The notes: generated by a model not told the origin, from the letters alone. A stretch of DNA of 57,923 bases from Opitutus sp. GAS368 (GCA_945903545.1 CAMDOO010000008.1:1-57923); one strand, 5' to 3'; counted from the stretch's first letter, positions 1 to 7,913 are shown. Program-made: numbers and translations.

Positions 1-100
1 CCGATTCGCTGCGCGATTCGGCAAACGCCCGGTGGCCCCCGCCTATCGGCGGATCAGCGCTGCGCGGGAATCCGATGATTGCTACGATGGGTTGAAGTAA
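1..100 (+). CDS. possible 3' end of an unidentified gene running in from the left edge
   Basis: One frame (first full codon at base 2) stays open for 32 codons from the window edge to a TAA at 98-100. The encoded tail is basic, then acidic, ending in DDCYDGLK. I do not recognise the family. A perfect 12-bp inverted repeat follows 10 bases after the stop, which fits the end of a transcript. It could equally be a chance open frame in GC-rich DNA. The neighbouring tlyA-nadK pair is often preceded by isoprenoid or DNA-metabolism genes in other bacteria, but nothing here identifies such a gene. Confidence 0.3.
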   Translation, partial: RFAARFGKRPVAPAYRRISAARESDDCYDGLK

Positions 101-110
101 GGCGGGACCA

Positions 111-151
111 GTTCGGCCCGCCGAGCACATCGACGATCAGGCGGGCCGAAC
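111..151. terminator. 12-bp perfect inverted repeat, possible terminator
   Basis: The arms GTTCGGCCCGCC (111-122) and GGCGGGCCGAAC (140-151) are exact reverse complements around a 17-nt loop. No T-run follows on either strand, so intrinsic termination is uncertain. Its place just after a putative stop codon supports a 3'-end structure. Confidence 0.4.
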
Positions 152-488
152 CCATCCCCCCCCTACCTCAAGACATCGCGGGGCGAGGGCAGAATCCTTC
201 ACGAGCAGCGTAGATCGCAACATGCGGGAGAGCGGGTTTTTATCGGGTTCGGCACGAACCCGATAAAAACCCTCCGGACTCCGCGTTCTCTGCGTCTCTG
301 CGTGCCGCACTCCGAGGGATCGAAATCCTAATCCGGTTTTATCCCATAAATCCGCGGTTAAAACCCTCCGAGGTCTGAGCCCAAATCCGTGCGATCCGTG
401 CGATCCGTGGTTAAATATCGGAGATCGACCTCCGCGTGCTAAGCGTCTTTGCGTGCCAACATCCGGGAAGTCCGCCTAGCTCATTGGC
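152..488. repeat. gene-free stretch built of dispersed intergenic repeat modules
   Basis: No credible gene is present. From about 262 to 466 the sequence is made of modules that recur elsewhere in the window: a 'tctgcgtctctgcgtgcc' module, an 'aatccggttttat' module, an 'aaatccgcggttaaaa' module and a 'gatccgtggttaaa' module. Related text appears near 2900-2980, 4610-4680, 8640-8830 and 9840-10100. Confidence 0.6.
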
Positions 489-1238
489 ATGGCCTCCAAA
501 CTCCGCCTTGATGAACTGCTGGTCGCCCGCGGGCTGGTGGAGACGCGCTCCCAGGCGAAGGCGCTGATCATGACCGGGCGGGTGCGGCGAGGAACGGAGC
601 GGCTGGAGAAACCCGGCAAGGAGTTCCCGGAGGACCTGGAACTCACCATCGACCAGCCCCCGCGGTTCGTCAGCCGGGGCGGCGAGAAGCTCGCGGGGTG
701 GATGGAGCGCTTCCCCCTCGATCTGCGCGGGGCCCATGTCGTGGATGTCGGCGCCTCGACCGGCGGCTTCACCGATTGCGTGCTGCAGGCCGGCGCAGCG
801 GATGTGGTCTGCGTGGATGTCGGCCGCGCCCAGCTGCACGCCAAGCTGCGGGGCGATCCGCGCGTGACCAACCTTGAGCAGGTCAATGCCCGTCACCTCC
901 GGCCCGGTGACCTGCCCCGGTCGGACTTCGACCTGGCGGTGATGGATCTCTCATTCATTTCACTGCGCTCCGTCCTGCCCGCGGTCTGGCCGCTCGTTCG
1001 ACCCGGCGGCCGCCTGATCGCCCTGGTGAAGCCGCAGTTCGAGGCGGGGAAGGCCGAGGTGGACAAGGGCCGCGGGGTGATCCGCGACGCCGCGGTGCAG
1101 GACGCGGTGCTGGCGGGTATCACCACCTTCGCGCTGCAGGAGCTGCCTGGCGCCACGCTGATCGGCGCGATGGATTCGCCGATCACGGGCACGGATGGGA
1201 ACCGGGAGTTTTTGATCGGACTGCAAAAGACATCGTAG
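489..1238 (+). CDS. tlyA: TlyA-type rRNA 2'-O-methyltransferase (S4 and FtsJ domains)
   Basis: This 249-residue protein has the TlyA family layout. An N-terminal S4 RNA-binding domain (about residues 5-65, starting [12 protein letters not shown]) is followed by an FtsJ-like Rossmann methyltransferase domain. The SAM-binding motif [12 protein letters not shown] lies at 85-96, and K67 sits in the SRGGEKL segment typical of the family. TlyA enzymes methylate ribose 2'-OH groups of 16S and/or 23S rRNA in the cytoplasm; some homologues are described as haemolysins. Length and both domains are complete. The ATG at 489 gives the usual TlyA N-terminus. The TAG stop lies inside a copy of an intergenic repeat (1236-1288). 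Together with nadK downstream it recalls the common tlyA-nadK neighbourhood, here interrupted by a GxxExxY gene. Confidence 0.93.
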   Translation: MASKLRLDELLVARGLVETRSQAKALIMTGRVRRGTERLEKPGKEFPEDLELTIDQPPRFVSRGGEKLAGWMERFPLDLRGAHVVDVGASTGGFTDCVLQAGAADVVCVDVGRAQLHAKLRGDPRVTNLEQVNARHLRPGDLPRSDFDLAVMDLSFISLRSVLPAVWPLVRPGGRLIALVKPQFEAGKAEVDKGRGVIRDAAVQDAVLAGITTFALQELPGATLIGAMDSPITGTDGNREFLIGLQKTS

Positions 1239-1288
1239 TTTGGGCACGCCAAGAAGGCGCTGCGCGCCAAGACAAAGGACGAACCAAG
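1236..1288. repeat. 53-bp direct repeat, copy 1
   Basis: This copy matches 1381-1433 at 49 of 53 positions without gaps. It contains the core 'gccaagaaggcgctgcgcgc', which can pair with itself in part. It starts at the tlyA stop codon. Confidence 0.85.
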
Positions 1289-1331
1289 GTCGATCCTGCA
1301 GCCAGAATTTGGTGTCTCCAAACTTTTGTCC

Positions 1332-1380
1332 GGTCTTTGTCTTGGCCGGCACGGCCTTCTTGGCGTGAACCCCATCCGGA
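1332..1380. repeat. direct repeat left of the GxxExxY gene
   Basis: About 49 bp running from 'ggtctttgtcttgg' to 'catccgga'. A close copy lies at 1951-2000 in the same orientation, so the two flank the GxxExxY gene. The core 'ggccttcttggcgtgaa' is an inverted version of the core in the 1236/1381 repeats. Confidence 0.8.
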
Positions 1381-1433
1381 TAGTTTGGACCCGCCAAGAA
1401 GGCGCTGCGCGCCAAGGCAAAGGACGAGCCAAG
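1381..1433. repeat. 53-bp direct repeat, copy 2
   Basis: Second copy of the repeat at 1236-1288, with four mismatches. It ends directly against the 3' end of the GxxExxY gene. Confidence 0.85.
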
Positions 1434-1434
1434 T

Positions 1435-1863
1435 TCAGCCCCCAAAACCATCCACGAGCCGGTGGAGTCCTTGCTTGAGCAAAGGAACGTTGAAGTTGAT
1501 GAGCAAACCGGCGGGTAGATGCGCCAAACGCAGGTAGGTCACCGCCTGCCGATAATGCACGGGCTGGAGTTTTTCGACGGATTTGAGTTCGCCGAGCACC
1601 TTGCCCTCGACCAACAGGTCGATCCGGAACGGATCTGAAAACTCGGTTCCCTCATATACAATCGGGACCGCTTTCTGTCTTTCAACGCCGAAGCCTTTTT
1701 TGGTTAATTCGTAGGCCAAGACCGTCTCGTAAACGGATTCCAGGAGTCCGGGACCAAGGTGACGATGGATTTTCAAGGCCGCATCAACGATAGCTGAGGC
1801 AATAGTGTCTTCATTCATGTTCGTAGTTGGGTTGGCGCCCTCATAAAAGGGCAGGTTATGCAT
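1435..1863 (-). CDS. GxxExxY family protein
   Basis: The 142-residue product carries the signature of the GxxExxY family: HRHLGPGLLESVYE contains the defining Gly-x-x-Glu-x-x-Tyr. A later block, IDLLVEGKVLGELKSVEKL, has the D...ExK arrangement expected of a PD-(D/E)XK-like nuclease fold. The cellular role of the family is not established. Two starts are possible. The ATG at 1863 has an AGGGG-type ribosome site four bases upstream. The ATG at 1818 gives MNEDTIA, closer to the usual family N-terminus. The gene lies opposite to its neighbours tlyA and nadK and is bracketed by near-identical repeats, so it looks like an inserted accessory gene. Confidence 0.85.
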   Translation of the reverse strand: MHNLPFYEGANPTTNMNEDTIASAIVDAALKIHRHLGPGLLESVYETVLAYELTKKGFGVERQKAVPIVYEGTEFSDPFRIDLLVEGKVLGELKSVEKLQPVHYRQAVTYLRLAHLPAGLLINFNVPLLKQGLHRLVDGFGG

Positions 1864-1950
1864 TTCACCCCTAAGAACGGAAAATGAGTCACCGATCTTT
1901 CACCTAATTTAACTTCAACCCGCTTTTTTTCGGTTTCGAAACCTTCGCCT

Positions 1951-2000
1951 GGTCTCTGCCTTGGCCCAGCAGGGCCTTCTTGGCGTGAAACCTATCCGGA
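1951..2000. repeat. direct repeat right of the GxxExxY gene
   Basis: About 50 bp matching 1332-1380 in the same orientation, including 'ggccttcttggcgtgaa' and 'atccgga'. The pair flanks the GxxExxY gene and could have supported its gain or loss by recombination. Confidence 0.8.
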
Positions 2001-2052
2001 ATTTCATGGTCAGGCGCGCGCTCCCACCTACGCTATCGGCTCCCCCCTGCCC

Positions 2053-2895
2053 ATGCCCCCCATCCGGAAACTCACGCTGGCGATCAATGCCTCCAAGGAC
2101 GGCGCGGCCGAGCTGGGGCGCGAGCTGGCGGCCATCGCGGCGAAGGCCGGCGTGGTCGTCCGGACGATTGATGCGCAACCGGTCGCGGCCGCTTCGCTGG
2201 CCGGCCAGGATGCTTGCTGTGTCATCGGTGGCGACGGCACGCTGCTCGGGGTCGCCCGCGAGGCGGCCCGCGCCGAGGTACCGCTGATCGGGGTCAATCG
2301 CGGCAGCCTCGGCTTTCTCACGACCTTCTCGGCCGATGAGGCCCGGACCCACTTTGCCGCGCTGCTGGGTGGCGCCTACCGACTGACCGGGCGCGCGATG
2401 CTGGAGTGCGGGCCGGCGGGCGGGGAACGCGACCTCGCGCTGAACGACGTCCTGATCAAGGCCCAGGAAAACTCCCGGCTCGTGCGCCTCGAGGTCGAGG
2501 CCGACGGCGAGCTGGTGACCGAGTACACCTGCGACGGCCTGATTCTCTGCACCCCAACCGGATCGACCGCGTACAATCTCTCGGCGGGCGGGCCCATCAT
2601 CCATCCGTCCGCGGAAGTGATCGCACTGACCCCGATCTGCCCGCACACCCTGAGCAACCGCTCGATCATTCTGCGGCAGGATGTGAAGCTCCGGATCCAC
2701 AACCGCACCCCGGACTCCCCACTGCTCGTGGCCCTCGACGGCCAGCGTCACCCGGGGATCAGGCAGAACGAGGTCGTGGAAGTCTCGATCTCGAAGCTCC
2801 GGGTGCAGTTGGTGCAGGCGGAGAAGTACTCCCATTTCACGGTCGTGCGCACGAAGCTGAAGTGGAGCGGCGGACTCGTCGACCGGCGGAGCTGA
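2053..2895 (+). CDS. nadK: NAD kinase
   Basis: The 280-residue product is a complete ATP-NAD kinase, which phosphorylates NAD to NADP in the cytoplasm. The GGDGT motif is at 59-63, followed by NRGSLGFLT near 83-91. The conserved substrate segment CTPTGSTAYNLSAGGPI is present, with a C-terminal beta-rich domain holding a DGQ segment. Length is typical of bacterial NadK. The ATG at 2053 sits just before the usual N-terminal strand RKLTLAIN. The gene is read in the same direction as tlyA. Confidence 0.95.
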   Translation: MPPIRKLTLAINASKDGAAELGRELAAIAAKAGVVVRTIDAQPVAAASLAGQDACCVIGGDGTLLGVAREAARAEVPLIGVNRGSLGFLTTFSADEARTHFAALLGGAYRLTGRAMLECGPAGGERDLALNDVLIKAQENSRLVRLEVEADGELVTEYTCDGLILCTPTGSTAYNLSAGGPIIHPSAEVIALTPICPHTLSNRSIILRQDVKLRIHNRTPDSPLLVALDGQRHPGIRQNEVVEVSISKLRVQLVQAEKYSHFTVVRTKLKWSGGLVDRRS

Positions 2896-3493
2896 GGTTG
2901 GCACGCCAAGGCGCGACGGCCGCAAAGGTCGATCCCCGGAAATTTTAACCGCGGATTGCTCAGATAAACCGGATTGGGGACGATCCCCGAACTCCAATCC
3001 CAGATGTTTTTGCCACCCGTCTTCGCTGCGCTACGCCGAGGCAGGCAGTGGCACCCCTTCGATTCCACTCAGGGCCTGAGCCCCACGACAGGCTCGGGGC
3101 ATTGAGCTTGTCGGAAACGGCCTGTCGAACGGCAGAGCTCACCCGTCTTCGCTCTGCGAGCTACGCCGAGCCAAGCAGAGCCCACACCTCATTGCTTTTG
3201 TTCGGAATTGTTGGCCGCAAAAAGGCGTAAGAAGCGCAAAAAAGCATGTGACTCCATTCAAGGCATTTTGGTTCGGAGCTCGGAAATCCGTCTATGCGCC
3301 TTTTGCCGTTTCGACGAGCTCAAGGCCCCGAGCCCAGTCGAGGGGCGCCTTTTTACGGCCAACCCTTCCGAGGCTGTCATCCGCCATCTGTCCGCTGTCA
3401 TCAGATTCCGGACTCTGTGCTCTTGTATGCCTCTGCCTGCCTCGGCGGAGCTCGTAGAGCGAAGACGGGGGGCAAATATCGGATCGGGAATCT
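2896..3493. repeat. gene-free repeat-rich region, including copy 1 of a 121-bp repeat
   Basis: No plausible gene is present. It opens with modules shared with other gaps ('ggcacgccaagg', 'aaccgcggatt', 'ataaaccggat'). Next come pieces resembling 'acccgtcttcgctgcgctacgccgag' (two copies, near 3017 and 3140). It ends with a 121-bp unit at 3356-3476 that recurs at 8860-8980 with five mismatches and no gaps. Confidence 0.7.
3356..3476. repeat. 121-bp long direct repeat, copy 1
   Basis: Aligned without gaps to 8860-8980, this unit differs at about five positions (roughly 96% identity). It runs from 'cggccaacccttccgagg' to 'gaagacggggggcaaa'. Both copies share orientation and enclose 5.5 kb with five to six genes. 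Confidence 0.9.
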
Positions 3494-3805
3494 CTACTTC
3501 AAGGCGGACCCATGGGCCAAGGCGAGTTCCAGGAGCTCGGCCACGAGCTTGGAGTTGTCCTTTCCCTCGCGGCGGGCCTTGCGGCGGATCTTCGCCATCA
3601 GGCGCGGTGGCAGCCGGAACAGGACCGGTTCGTTGCCGGACAGCGGCCGGCCCGCCCCGGCGCGGCGACCGCCGTGATAGAACGACCATGCCGTAGCCGG
3701 ATGCAAATCAGGCAGAGGCTCCCCGTTGAGCGAGGTGATGTTCGTTTGGTAGCCCTCGGCGTCAAAGACCGGCTTCGGGGCGGTAGTTTTTACAGTGTTC
3801 TTCAT
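3494..3805 (-). CDS. BrnA-like antitoxin (putative)
   Basis: The 103-residue product begins MKNTVKTTAPK and ends in a basic helical segment (LFRLPPRLMAKIRRKARREGKDNSKLVAELLELAL) that looks like a ribbon-helix-helix DNA-binding domain. A GRRAGAGRP stretch precedes it. It overlaps by about 44 nt the end of the BrnT-like gene, the standard toxin-first arrangement of BrnT/BrnA modules. Such antitoxins bind the toxin and repress their own promoter. The family assignment rests on position and the C-terminal helices, since the N-terminal half is not familiar. The ATG at 3805 is chosen; 12 further codons are open upstream. Confidence 0.72.
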   Translation of the reverse strand: MKNTVKTTAPKPVFDAEGYQTNITSLNGEPLPDLHPATAWSFYHGGRRAGAGRPLSGNEPVLFRLPPRLMAKIRRKARREGKDNSKLVAELLELALAHGSALK

Positions 3806-4064
3806 GAAAATCAGCTGCGTTGCTCCAGCAGCCGGCCCCAATGATCCGCACCACCCCGTGCGGCCGGTGGGTATAGCGCACCGCCACGATGCGTGATCCC
3901 ACCCGCCCGATGAGCCACCAGCGAAGCTCCGTCAAAGTGCTGTGCTTCGCATCGAATCGGATTAAGGCGCAAGGATCGCGGAAAGCCTGGCAGGCCTCCG
4001 AGAAGTCCAGCCCATGCTTTTCCCGGTTCTGCAGTTCCTTGTTGCGATCCCATTCGAAGTTCAC
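3762..4064 (-). CDS. BrnT family ribonuclease toxin
   Basis: The sequence NFEWDRNKELQNREKHGLDF followed by SEACQAFRDP is the classic BrnT (DUF497) N-terminus. WLIGRVGSRIVAVRYTHR and VRIIGAG follow in the expected order. BrnT toxins are small RelE-fold ribonucleases that cleave mRNA and arrest growth until neutralised by BrnA. The start is probably the GTG at 4064, giving V/M-NFEWD as in relatives. A TTG at 4091 would add nine residues. The tail after RIIGAG is less basic than usual and extends to about 100 residues. The gene overlaps the downstream antitoxin and sits between repeat-filled gaps, as expected of a mobile module. Confidence 0.85.
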   Translation of the reverse strand: MNFEWDRNKELQNREKHGLDFSEACQAFRDPCALIRFDAKHSTLTELRWWLIGRVGSRIVAVRYTHRPHGVVRIIGAGCWSNAADFHEEHCKNYRPEAGL

Positions 4065-4148
4065 GTCAGGCGCGGGCTTCTTGTTTGTCAATATTCTTAA
4101 TCAAGCCACGATACCGCTGGCGCGTCTGCGCCTGCCCGCACGCCTTGA

Positions 4149-4179
4149 GCCGGCCCCGGGCACGGGGCCCGGGGCCGGC
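4149..4179. terminator. 13-bp perfect GC hairpin
   Basis: Arms 4149-4161 (GCCGGCCCCGGGC) and 4167-4179 are exact reverse complements with a 5-nt loop. It lies 27 nt downstream of the stop of the minus-strand EF-hand gene and upstream of the toxin gene. There is no T-run, so it may slow or end transcription only with help. Confidence 0.5.
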
Positions 4180-4205
4180 AGCAACTGTGCCGAGGTGGTA
4201 GAGGG

Positions 4206-4526
4206 TTATGGGTTGGTTTCCGCCGACGTGGCGGCTGCGGCCTCCTTCTTTTTTTGGATGGTGGCCTTCCGCTTCTCGGCGGCGGCCTTGTTCTTGTCCG
4301 CCTTCTCGGCGGCCAGCTCATCCGGGTCCAGCTTGCCGTTCTTGTTCTTGTCGTACTGGGCCAGTTCCTCGCGATCGAGGCGGGCCTTCTTCTCGGCGGC
4401 GGTCTCCTTCTTGGCCGCGGCCGGCGTGGTTTTCTCGGCCGCCCGGAGAACCGGGCCAGCCAAAACCCCGGCCACCGCGAGGGCGGCGAGGGTCGTGCAG
4501 ACGGTGATCAAACGATGTGTTTTCAT
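4206..4526 (-). CDS. exported single EF-hand protein
   Basis: The 106-residue product begins with a clear signal peptide (MKTHRLITVCTTLAALAVAGVLAGPVLRA). A Lys/Ala-rich helix follows, with one canonical EF-hand loop DKNKNGKLDPDE, in which Asp1, Asn3, Asn5, Gly6, Leu8, Asp9 and Glu12 fit the consensus. The rest is charged and probably helical. It is likely a periplasmic calcium-binding protein of unknown role; small exported EF-hand proteins of this sort are frequent in Verrucomicrobia and Planctomycetes. There is no lipobox cysteine near the signal end and no obvious operon partner. Confidence 0.75.
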   Translation of the reverse strand: MKTHRLITVCTTLAALAVAGVLAGPVLRAAEKTTPAAAKKETAAEKKARLDREELAQYDKNKNGKLDPDELAAEKADKNKAAAEKRKATIQKKKEAAAATSAETNP

Positions 4527-4697
4527 AACACACCCCAGAACGCAAAAAACCGACCCGATCTTTCACTAAATCTTTCCAAAAGCGCAGATTTCTTGGGGAC
4601 GGGCCGGGTTTGACCGCGGATGACACGGATAAAACCGGATATTTTTACAGAAGCCACGGAGGCACAGAGCCCAAACCTCGGGGGTTTGATTCGGAGT

Positions 4698-4764
4698 TTG
4701 GCACGCCACGACGCCAAGACGCGAAGGCGGGCGACCTTGGCGTCTTAGCCTCGTGGCGTGCCAA
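4698..4764. repeat. 67-bp nested palindrome downstream of the M16 peptidase gene
   Basis: Outer arms TTGGCACGCCACGA (4698-4711) and TCGTGGCGTGCCAA (4751-4764) are perfect. Inner arms GACGCCAAG (4710-4718) and CTTGGCGTC (4736-4744) are also perfect. It starts 20 nt beyond the M16 stop codon (minus strand) and uses the 'ggcacgccaag' module seen in other gaps. It could act as a terminator or 3' stabiliser. Confidence 0.65.
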
Positions 4765-4783
4765 CCTGCCGGCTATGGCCCGA

Positions 4784-7351
4784 TCAGGCTTTCGGGCGGA
4801 CGACCAGCTGGGTGCGCAGCGGGCGCTGGAAGTAGCGGAGGGCGAACTTGGCGAGGTCGTCGCGGGTAACGCGCTCGATGTAGGCGTCGTACTTTTTCCA
4901 GTCGTTGACCGGCAGACCGTAGAGGGCATTGAGACCGGCCTGCATCGCGCGGGCGCCGATGGTCTGCAGGCCCTGGCGCCGGGCGGCCTTGAGGCGGGTC
5001 TGGCAGCGGAGCAGCTCGGCCTCCTCGACGGCCCCGGTCTGCACGCGGGCGATCTCGGCGTCGATCTCGGCCAGGACCGCGTCGGCGGTCGCCGGGGCCG
5101 TGCCGGCATAAAAGCAGAACATGCCCGACTCGAGGCCGGTGACGCGCGCGGAGCGGACGAAGTACGCCAAGCCCTTCTCCTCGCGCACGCGCTCGAACAG
5201 GCGCGACGCCATGCCGCTGAAGAGCTCGTCCGCGACCTCCCCGATGTAGAAATCCGGGGCGAGGAGCGAGGGCCCGGGAAAGGCCTGGAACACGACCGCC
5301 TGCTCGCGCGGCTGGATCTCCACGAAGTCGCCGGGGGACGCCGGCAGCGGGAGGTGGAGTGGCCGGGAAACGGGAGCCTCGCCCTTGGGCAGGTCGCCGA
5401 GGAAGTCCTCCAGCCGGGCCCGGAGCCGGGCGGGCGCAAAATCGCCGGCCACGGCGAGCACGACATTGGGGGCCACGATCAGGCGGCGGTGCAACGCCGC
5501 GAGATCCTTGGTCGTGATGGCCTTCACCCCGGCCTCGTCGCCGTGGGCATCGAGCGCGAGCGGGTGGGCACCGTAGAATTTTCTGCGGAGCAGCTTCCGA
5601 CCGAGCGTGACGACGTCGTCCTTGTCCTGCTGCAACTCCGCGAGGTGCGCGGCCTGCTCGATGCCGAAGGTGCGCGCGCGGAACGCGGGCGTGAGCGCGG
5701 CATCGGCGAGGATGTTCAGGCCGCGGGAGATATCGGGCGCGAGGACCTCGACGGCGAGGCCGAGGCTGTTGTTGCCGGCGAACGGGGAGAGCGAACCGCC
5801 GACTTCCTCGATCTCATGGGCCACCTCGGCGGCATCGAGCCGGCGGGTGTCCTTGGTCAGCATGGTGGCCAGCAGCGAGGTGGTGCCCCGGCGATTCGGC
5901 GTTTCCTGCATTGGGCCGCCGCGGCAGACGAGCCGGAGGTGGATGTTGGGCAGGTGTGAATCGGGCTGGAGCAGGAGCCGGGCGCCGTTTGGGAGGCGGA
6001 TTTCCTCAAAGTCGGGCCGGGCCCGGTGCTTGGCGGCGGAGGTAAGCTTGGCGGCGCCCTGACGCGGCCCGAGGGACACGTTCGTCGCGCGGGAGGGCAG
6101 CAGATACTTTTTCAGGACGCGCTGGAGGTCCTTCGAGGTGAGGGCGGACAGCTGCTCAAAATAGTAGCGGGTATAGCCGAGGTCGCCGACCACCACCTCG
6201 GCGGCGCCGAGGCGCGACGCCTGGCCCGCCATGGTCTTGCGGGTATTGATCTCGCCAACGACGAGCTGGCGCCGGGCCTTGCGCAGGGCGGCGGGTGAAA
6301 AGCCGCGCTTGGCGCAGCGCGCCAGTTCCCGCTCGATGGCCTCGGTCGCGGCCACCCGCTTGGCGGCATCGCAGGAATAGGAAACGCAGAACAGGCCCAT
6401 CCGCCCGGGATTCCAGCTCTGGGCGTCGATCGAGTGCACCAGGCCCGCCTGCTCGCGGATGGCCTGCCAGAGCACGGAACTGTCGCCCGCCCCAAGGACG
6501 GTCGCCAACAGGTCGAGGGCCGGCGCATCCGGGTGCGTGAGGCCGGGTACCTGCCAGGCAAGCCCGGCCCGGGTGAGCTCCAGGTCCTCAAACAGATGCT
6601 GCTCGCGGCGGGCCAAGGCCGGGGATTCATCGGGAACGAGGACCGGGGCGAGGCGGGAACGGGCCACCGCTCCAAAGTGCTTCGCGACCAGTTCCTGCGT
6701 CGCAGCCACATCGACATCGCCCACCACCACGACCACGAGATTGTTCGGGACGTAGCGGGAGCGGTAATAGGCCAGCAGGTCTTCGCGGCTGACCCCGGCA
6801 AAGACATCGCGGTAGCCGATGATGGGATGCCGGTAGGGGTGCTCGCGGAAGGCCGTGGCGAAAAACGCCTCCCAGAAACGGTTGTCGGGGTCGTCGCGCG
6901 TCATCGCGATCTCGCGGAGGATGACGTCCTTCTCGCGGGCCACCTCATCGGCCGGCAGGGTCGAGTGGAGCACGGCATCGGCCAGCAGGTCGATCGCCAC
7001 GCCGCAGTGTTCGCTCGGCAGGTCGATGTAATAGACCGTGCGGTCGAAGGTGGTGTAGGCGTTGATGTAGCCGCCATGGGCCTGGACCGTGGCCGAGATC
7101 TCGCGGCCGGCGCGGCGCTCGGTGCCCTTGAAGAGCATGTGCTCGAGGTAATGCGAGAGCCCGGCGCCCAGGTGGGACTCCTCGTGCTGGCTGCCCGTCT
7201 TCACCCAGACTTGCACGGAGGCGAGCGCGGCGGACTGGTCGGGCTTGACGATGAGAGTCAGTCCGTTCGGCAGGACCGTCCGCGCCACCGGCTCGCGCCA
7301 GAAAACCTCAAGCAGGGCGGCATCGGTCGGACGGGATTGAGCAGGGGGCAT
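4784..7351 (-). CDS. M16 (insulinase-like) zinc metallopeptidase, two-domain
   Basis: The 855-residue product holds two M16 halves. The N-terminal half has the inverted zinc motif HYLEH in SHYLEHMLFKGTERR, and the downstream glutamate region EKDVILREIAMTRDDP. The C-terminal half (from about DFEEIRLPNGARLLLQ) has the same fold but no HxxEH, as usual for the non-catalytic half of fused M16 enzymes. Such proteins degrade peptides inside a clamshell chamber. No signal peptide is seen with the ATG at 7351, so the protein may be cytoplasmic. Twenty-four more codons are open upstream, but they lie in a 'gtgaaa' simple repeat and are unlikely to be coding. Confidence 0.93.
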   Translation of the reverse strand: MPPAQSRPTDAALLEVFWREPVARTVLPNGLTLIVKPDQSAALASVQVWVKTGSQHEESHLGAGLSHYLEHMLFKGTERRAGREISATVQAHGGYINAYTTFDRTVYYIDLPSEHCGVAIDLLADAVLHSTLPADEVAREKDVILREIAMTRDDPDNRFWEAFFATAFREHPYRHPIIGYRDVFAGVSREDLLAYYRSRYVPNNLVVVVVGDVDVAATQELVAKHFGAVARSRLAPVLVPDESPALARREQHLFEDLELTRAGLAWQVPGLTHPDAPALDLLATVLGAGDSSVLWQAIREQAGLVHSIDAQSWNPGRMGLFCVSYSCDAAKRVAATEAIERELARCAKRGFSPAALRKARRQLVVGEINTRKTMAGQASRLGAAEVVVGDLGYTRYYFEQLSALTSKDLQRVLKKYLLPSRATNVSLGPRQGAAKLTSAAKHRARPDFEEIRLPNGARLLLQPDSHLPNIHLRLVCRGGPMQETPNRRGTTSLLATMLTKDTRRLDAAEVAHEIEEVGGSLSPFAGNNSLGLAVEVLAPDISRGLNILADAALTPAFRARTFGIEQAAHLAELQQDKDDVVTLGRKLLRRKFYGAHPLALDAHGDEAGVKAITTKDLAALHRRLIVAPNVVLAVAGDFAPARLRARLEDFLGDLPKGEAPVSRPLHLPLPASPGDFVEIQPREQAVVFQAFPGPSLLAPDFYIGEVADELFSGMASRLFERVREEKGLAYFVRSARVTGLESGMFCFYAGTAPATADAVLAEIDAEIARVQTGAVEEAELLRCQTRLKAARRQGLQTIGARAMQAGLNALYGLPVNDWKKYDAYIERVTRDDLAKFALRYFQRPLRTQLVVRPKA

Positions 7352-7389
7352 AGGGGACAGAAGTGAAAGTGAGATTGAAAGTGAGTGAC

Positions 7390-7470
7390 GAGTGAAAGTG
7401 AAAGTAGCGAGCCACCGAACCAACCGATTTCGTCCCTACCCTCGCTCACGCTCCTCTTTCACTTTCACTC
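7390..7470. repeat. 15-bp perfect inverted repeat upstream of the M16 gene
   Basis: GAGTGAAAGTGAAAG (7390-7404) is the exact reverse complement of 7456-7470. Further 'gtgaaa/attgaaagtgag' units lie at 7361-7388. The structure fills the gap between the Minf_1886 gene and the M16 start on the minus strand and would form a long-looped hairpin in a read-through transcript. Confidence 0.7.
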
Positions 7471-7487
7471 GCCGCCCATGGGCGCCG

Positions 7488-7913
7488 TCAGGCCATGCCC
7501 AGCGAGCCCGTGGGGAGCGGGCGGGCGGGCTGGAAAGGCTTCACGAAGGCGTCGTCGAACGTGAAGATCTCGCTGAAGTCCTCCCGGCGATCGCTCTCGG
7601 TTTTGCTGAACACCCGGTATTCGATCAGATTGAACACGATGTCGCCGAAGTCGGAGCAACGGGTGACCCCCCAGGAATTGAGCACGGTCTTCGCCAGCGG
7701 GCCGTACTGGTCGAGGGCGTAGTCCCGCAGTCCCGTGAGTAGTTCCGGGCCCGAGACATGGGCCTTCTCTCCGGTCCGCTTGGTGTTTTGCTTCTTCAAC
7801 TCCTTGACGGTATGATCCAGCCCCAGGCGAACAAAGTCATAGGCCTTGCGGTCGAACCGCGGGTCCTCCTTGCGGATCAGGGCGACAACCTCGGAAAATT
7901 CTGGTGCAGGCAT
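7488..7913 (-). CDS. Minf_1886 family protein (Verrucomicrobia/Planctomycetes-restricted)
   Basis: The 141-residue product starts MPAPEFSEVVALIRKEDPRF and contains YDFVRLGLDHTVK, HVSGPELLTGLRDYALDQYGPLAKTVL, and WGVTRCSDFGDIVFNLIEYRVFSKTESDRREDF. These are the hallmarks of the Minf_1886 family known from Verrucomicrobia and Planctomycetes. No biochemical function is established. It is probably cytoplasmic. An in-frame extension to 7991 exists but runs through the divergent promoter region, so the ATG at 7913 is preferred. It is divergent from the Fur-like regulator gene, and a 19-bp palindrome lies between them. Confidence 0.88.
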   Translation of the reverse strand: MPAPEFSEVVALIRKEDPRFDRKAYDFVRLGLDHTVKELKKQNTKRTGEKAHVSGPELLTGLRDYALDQYGPLAKTVLNSWGVTRCSDFGDIVFNLIEYRVFSKTESDRREDFSEIFTFDDAFVKPFQPARPLPTGSLGMA

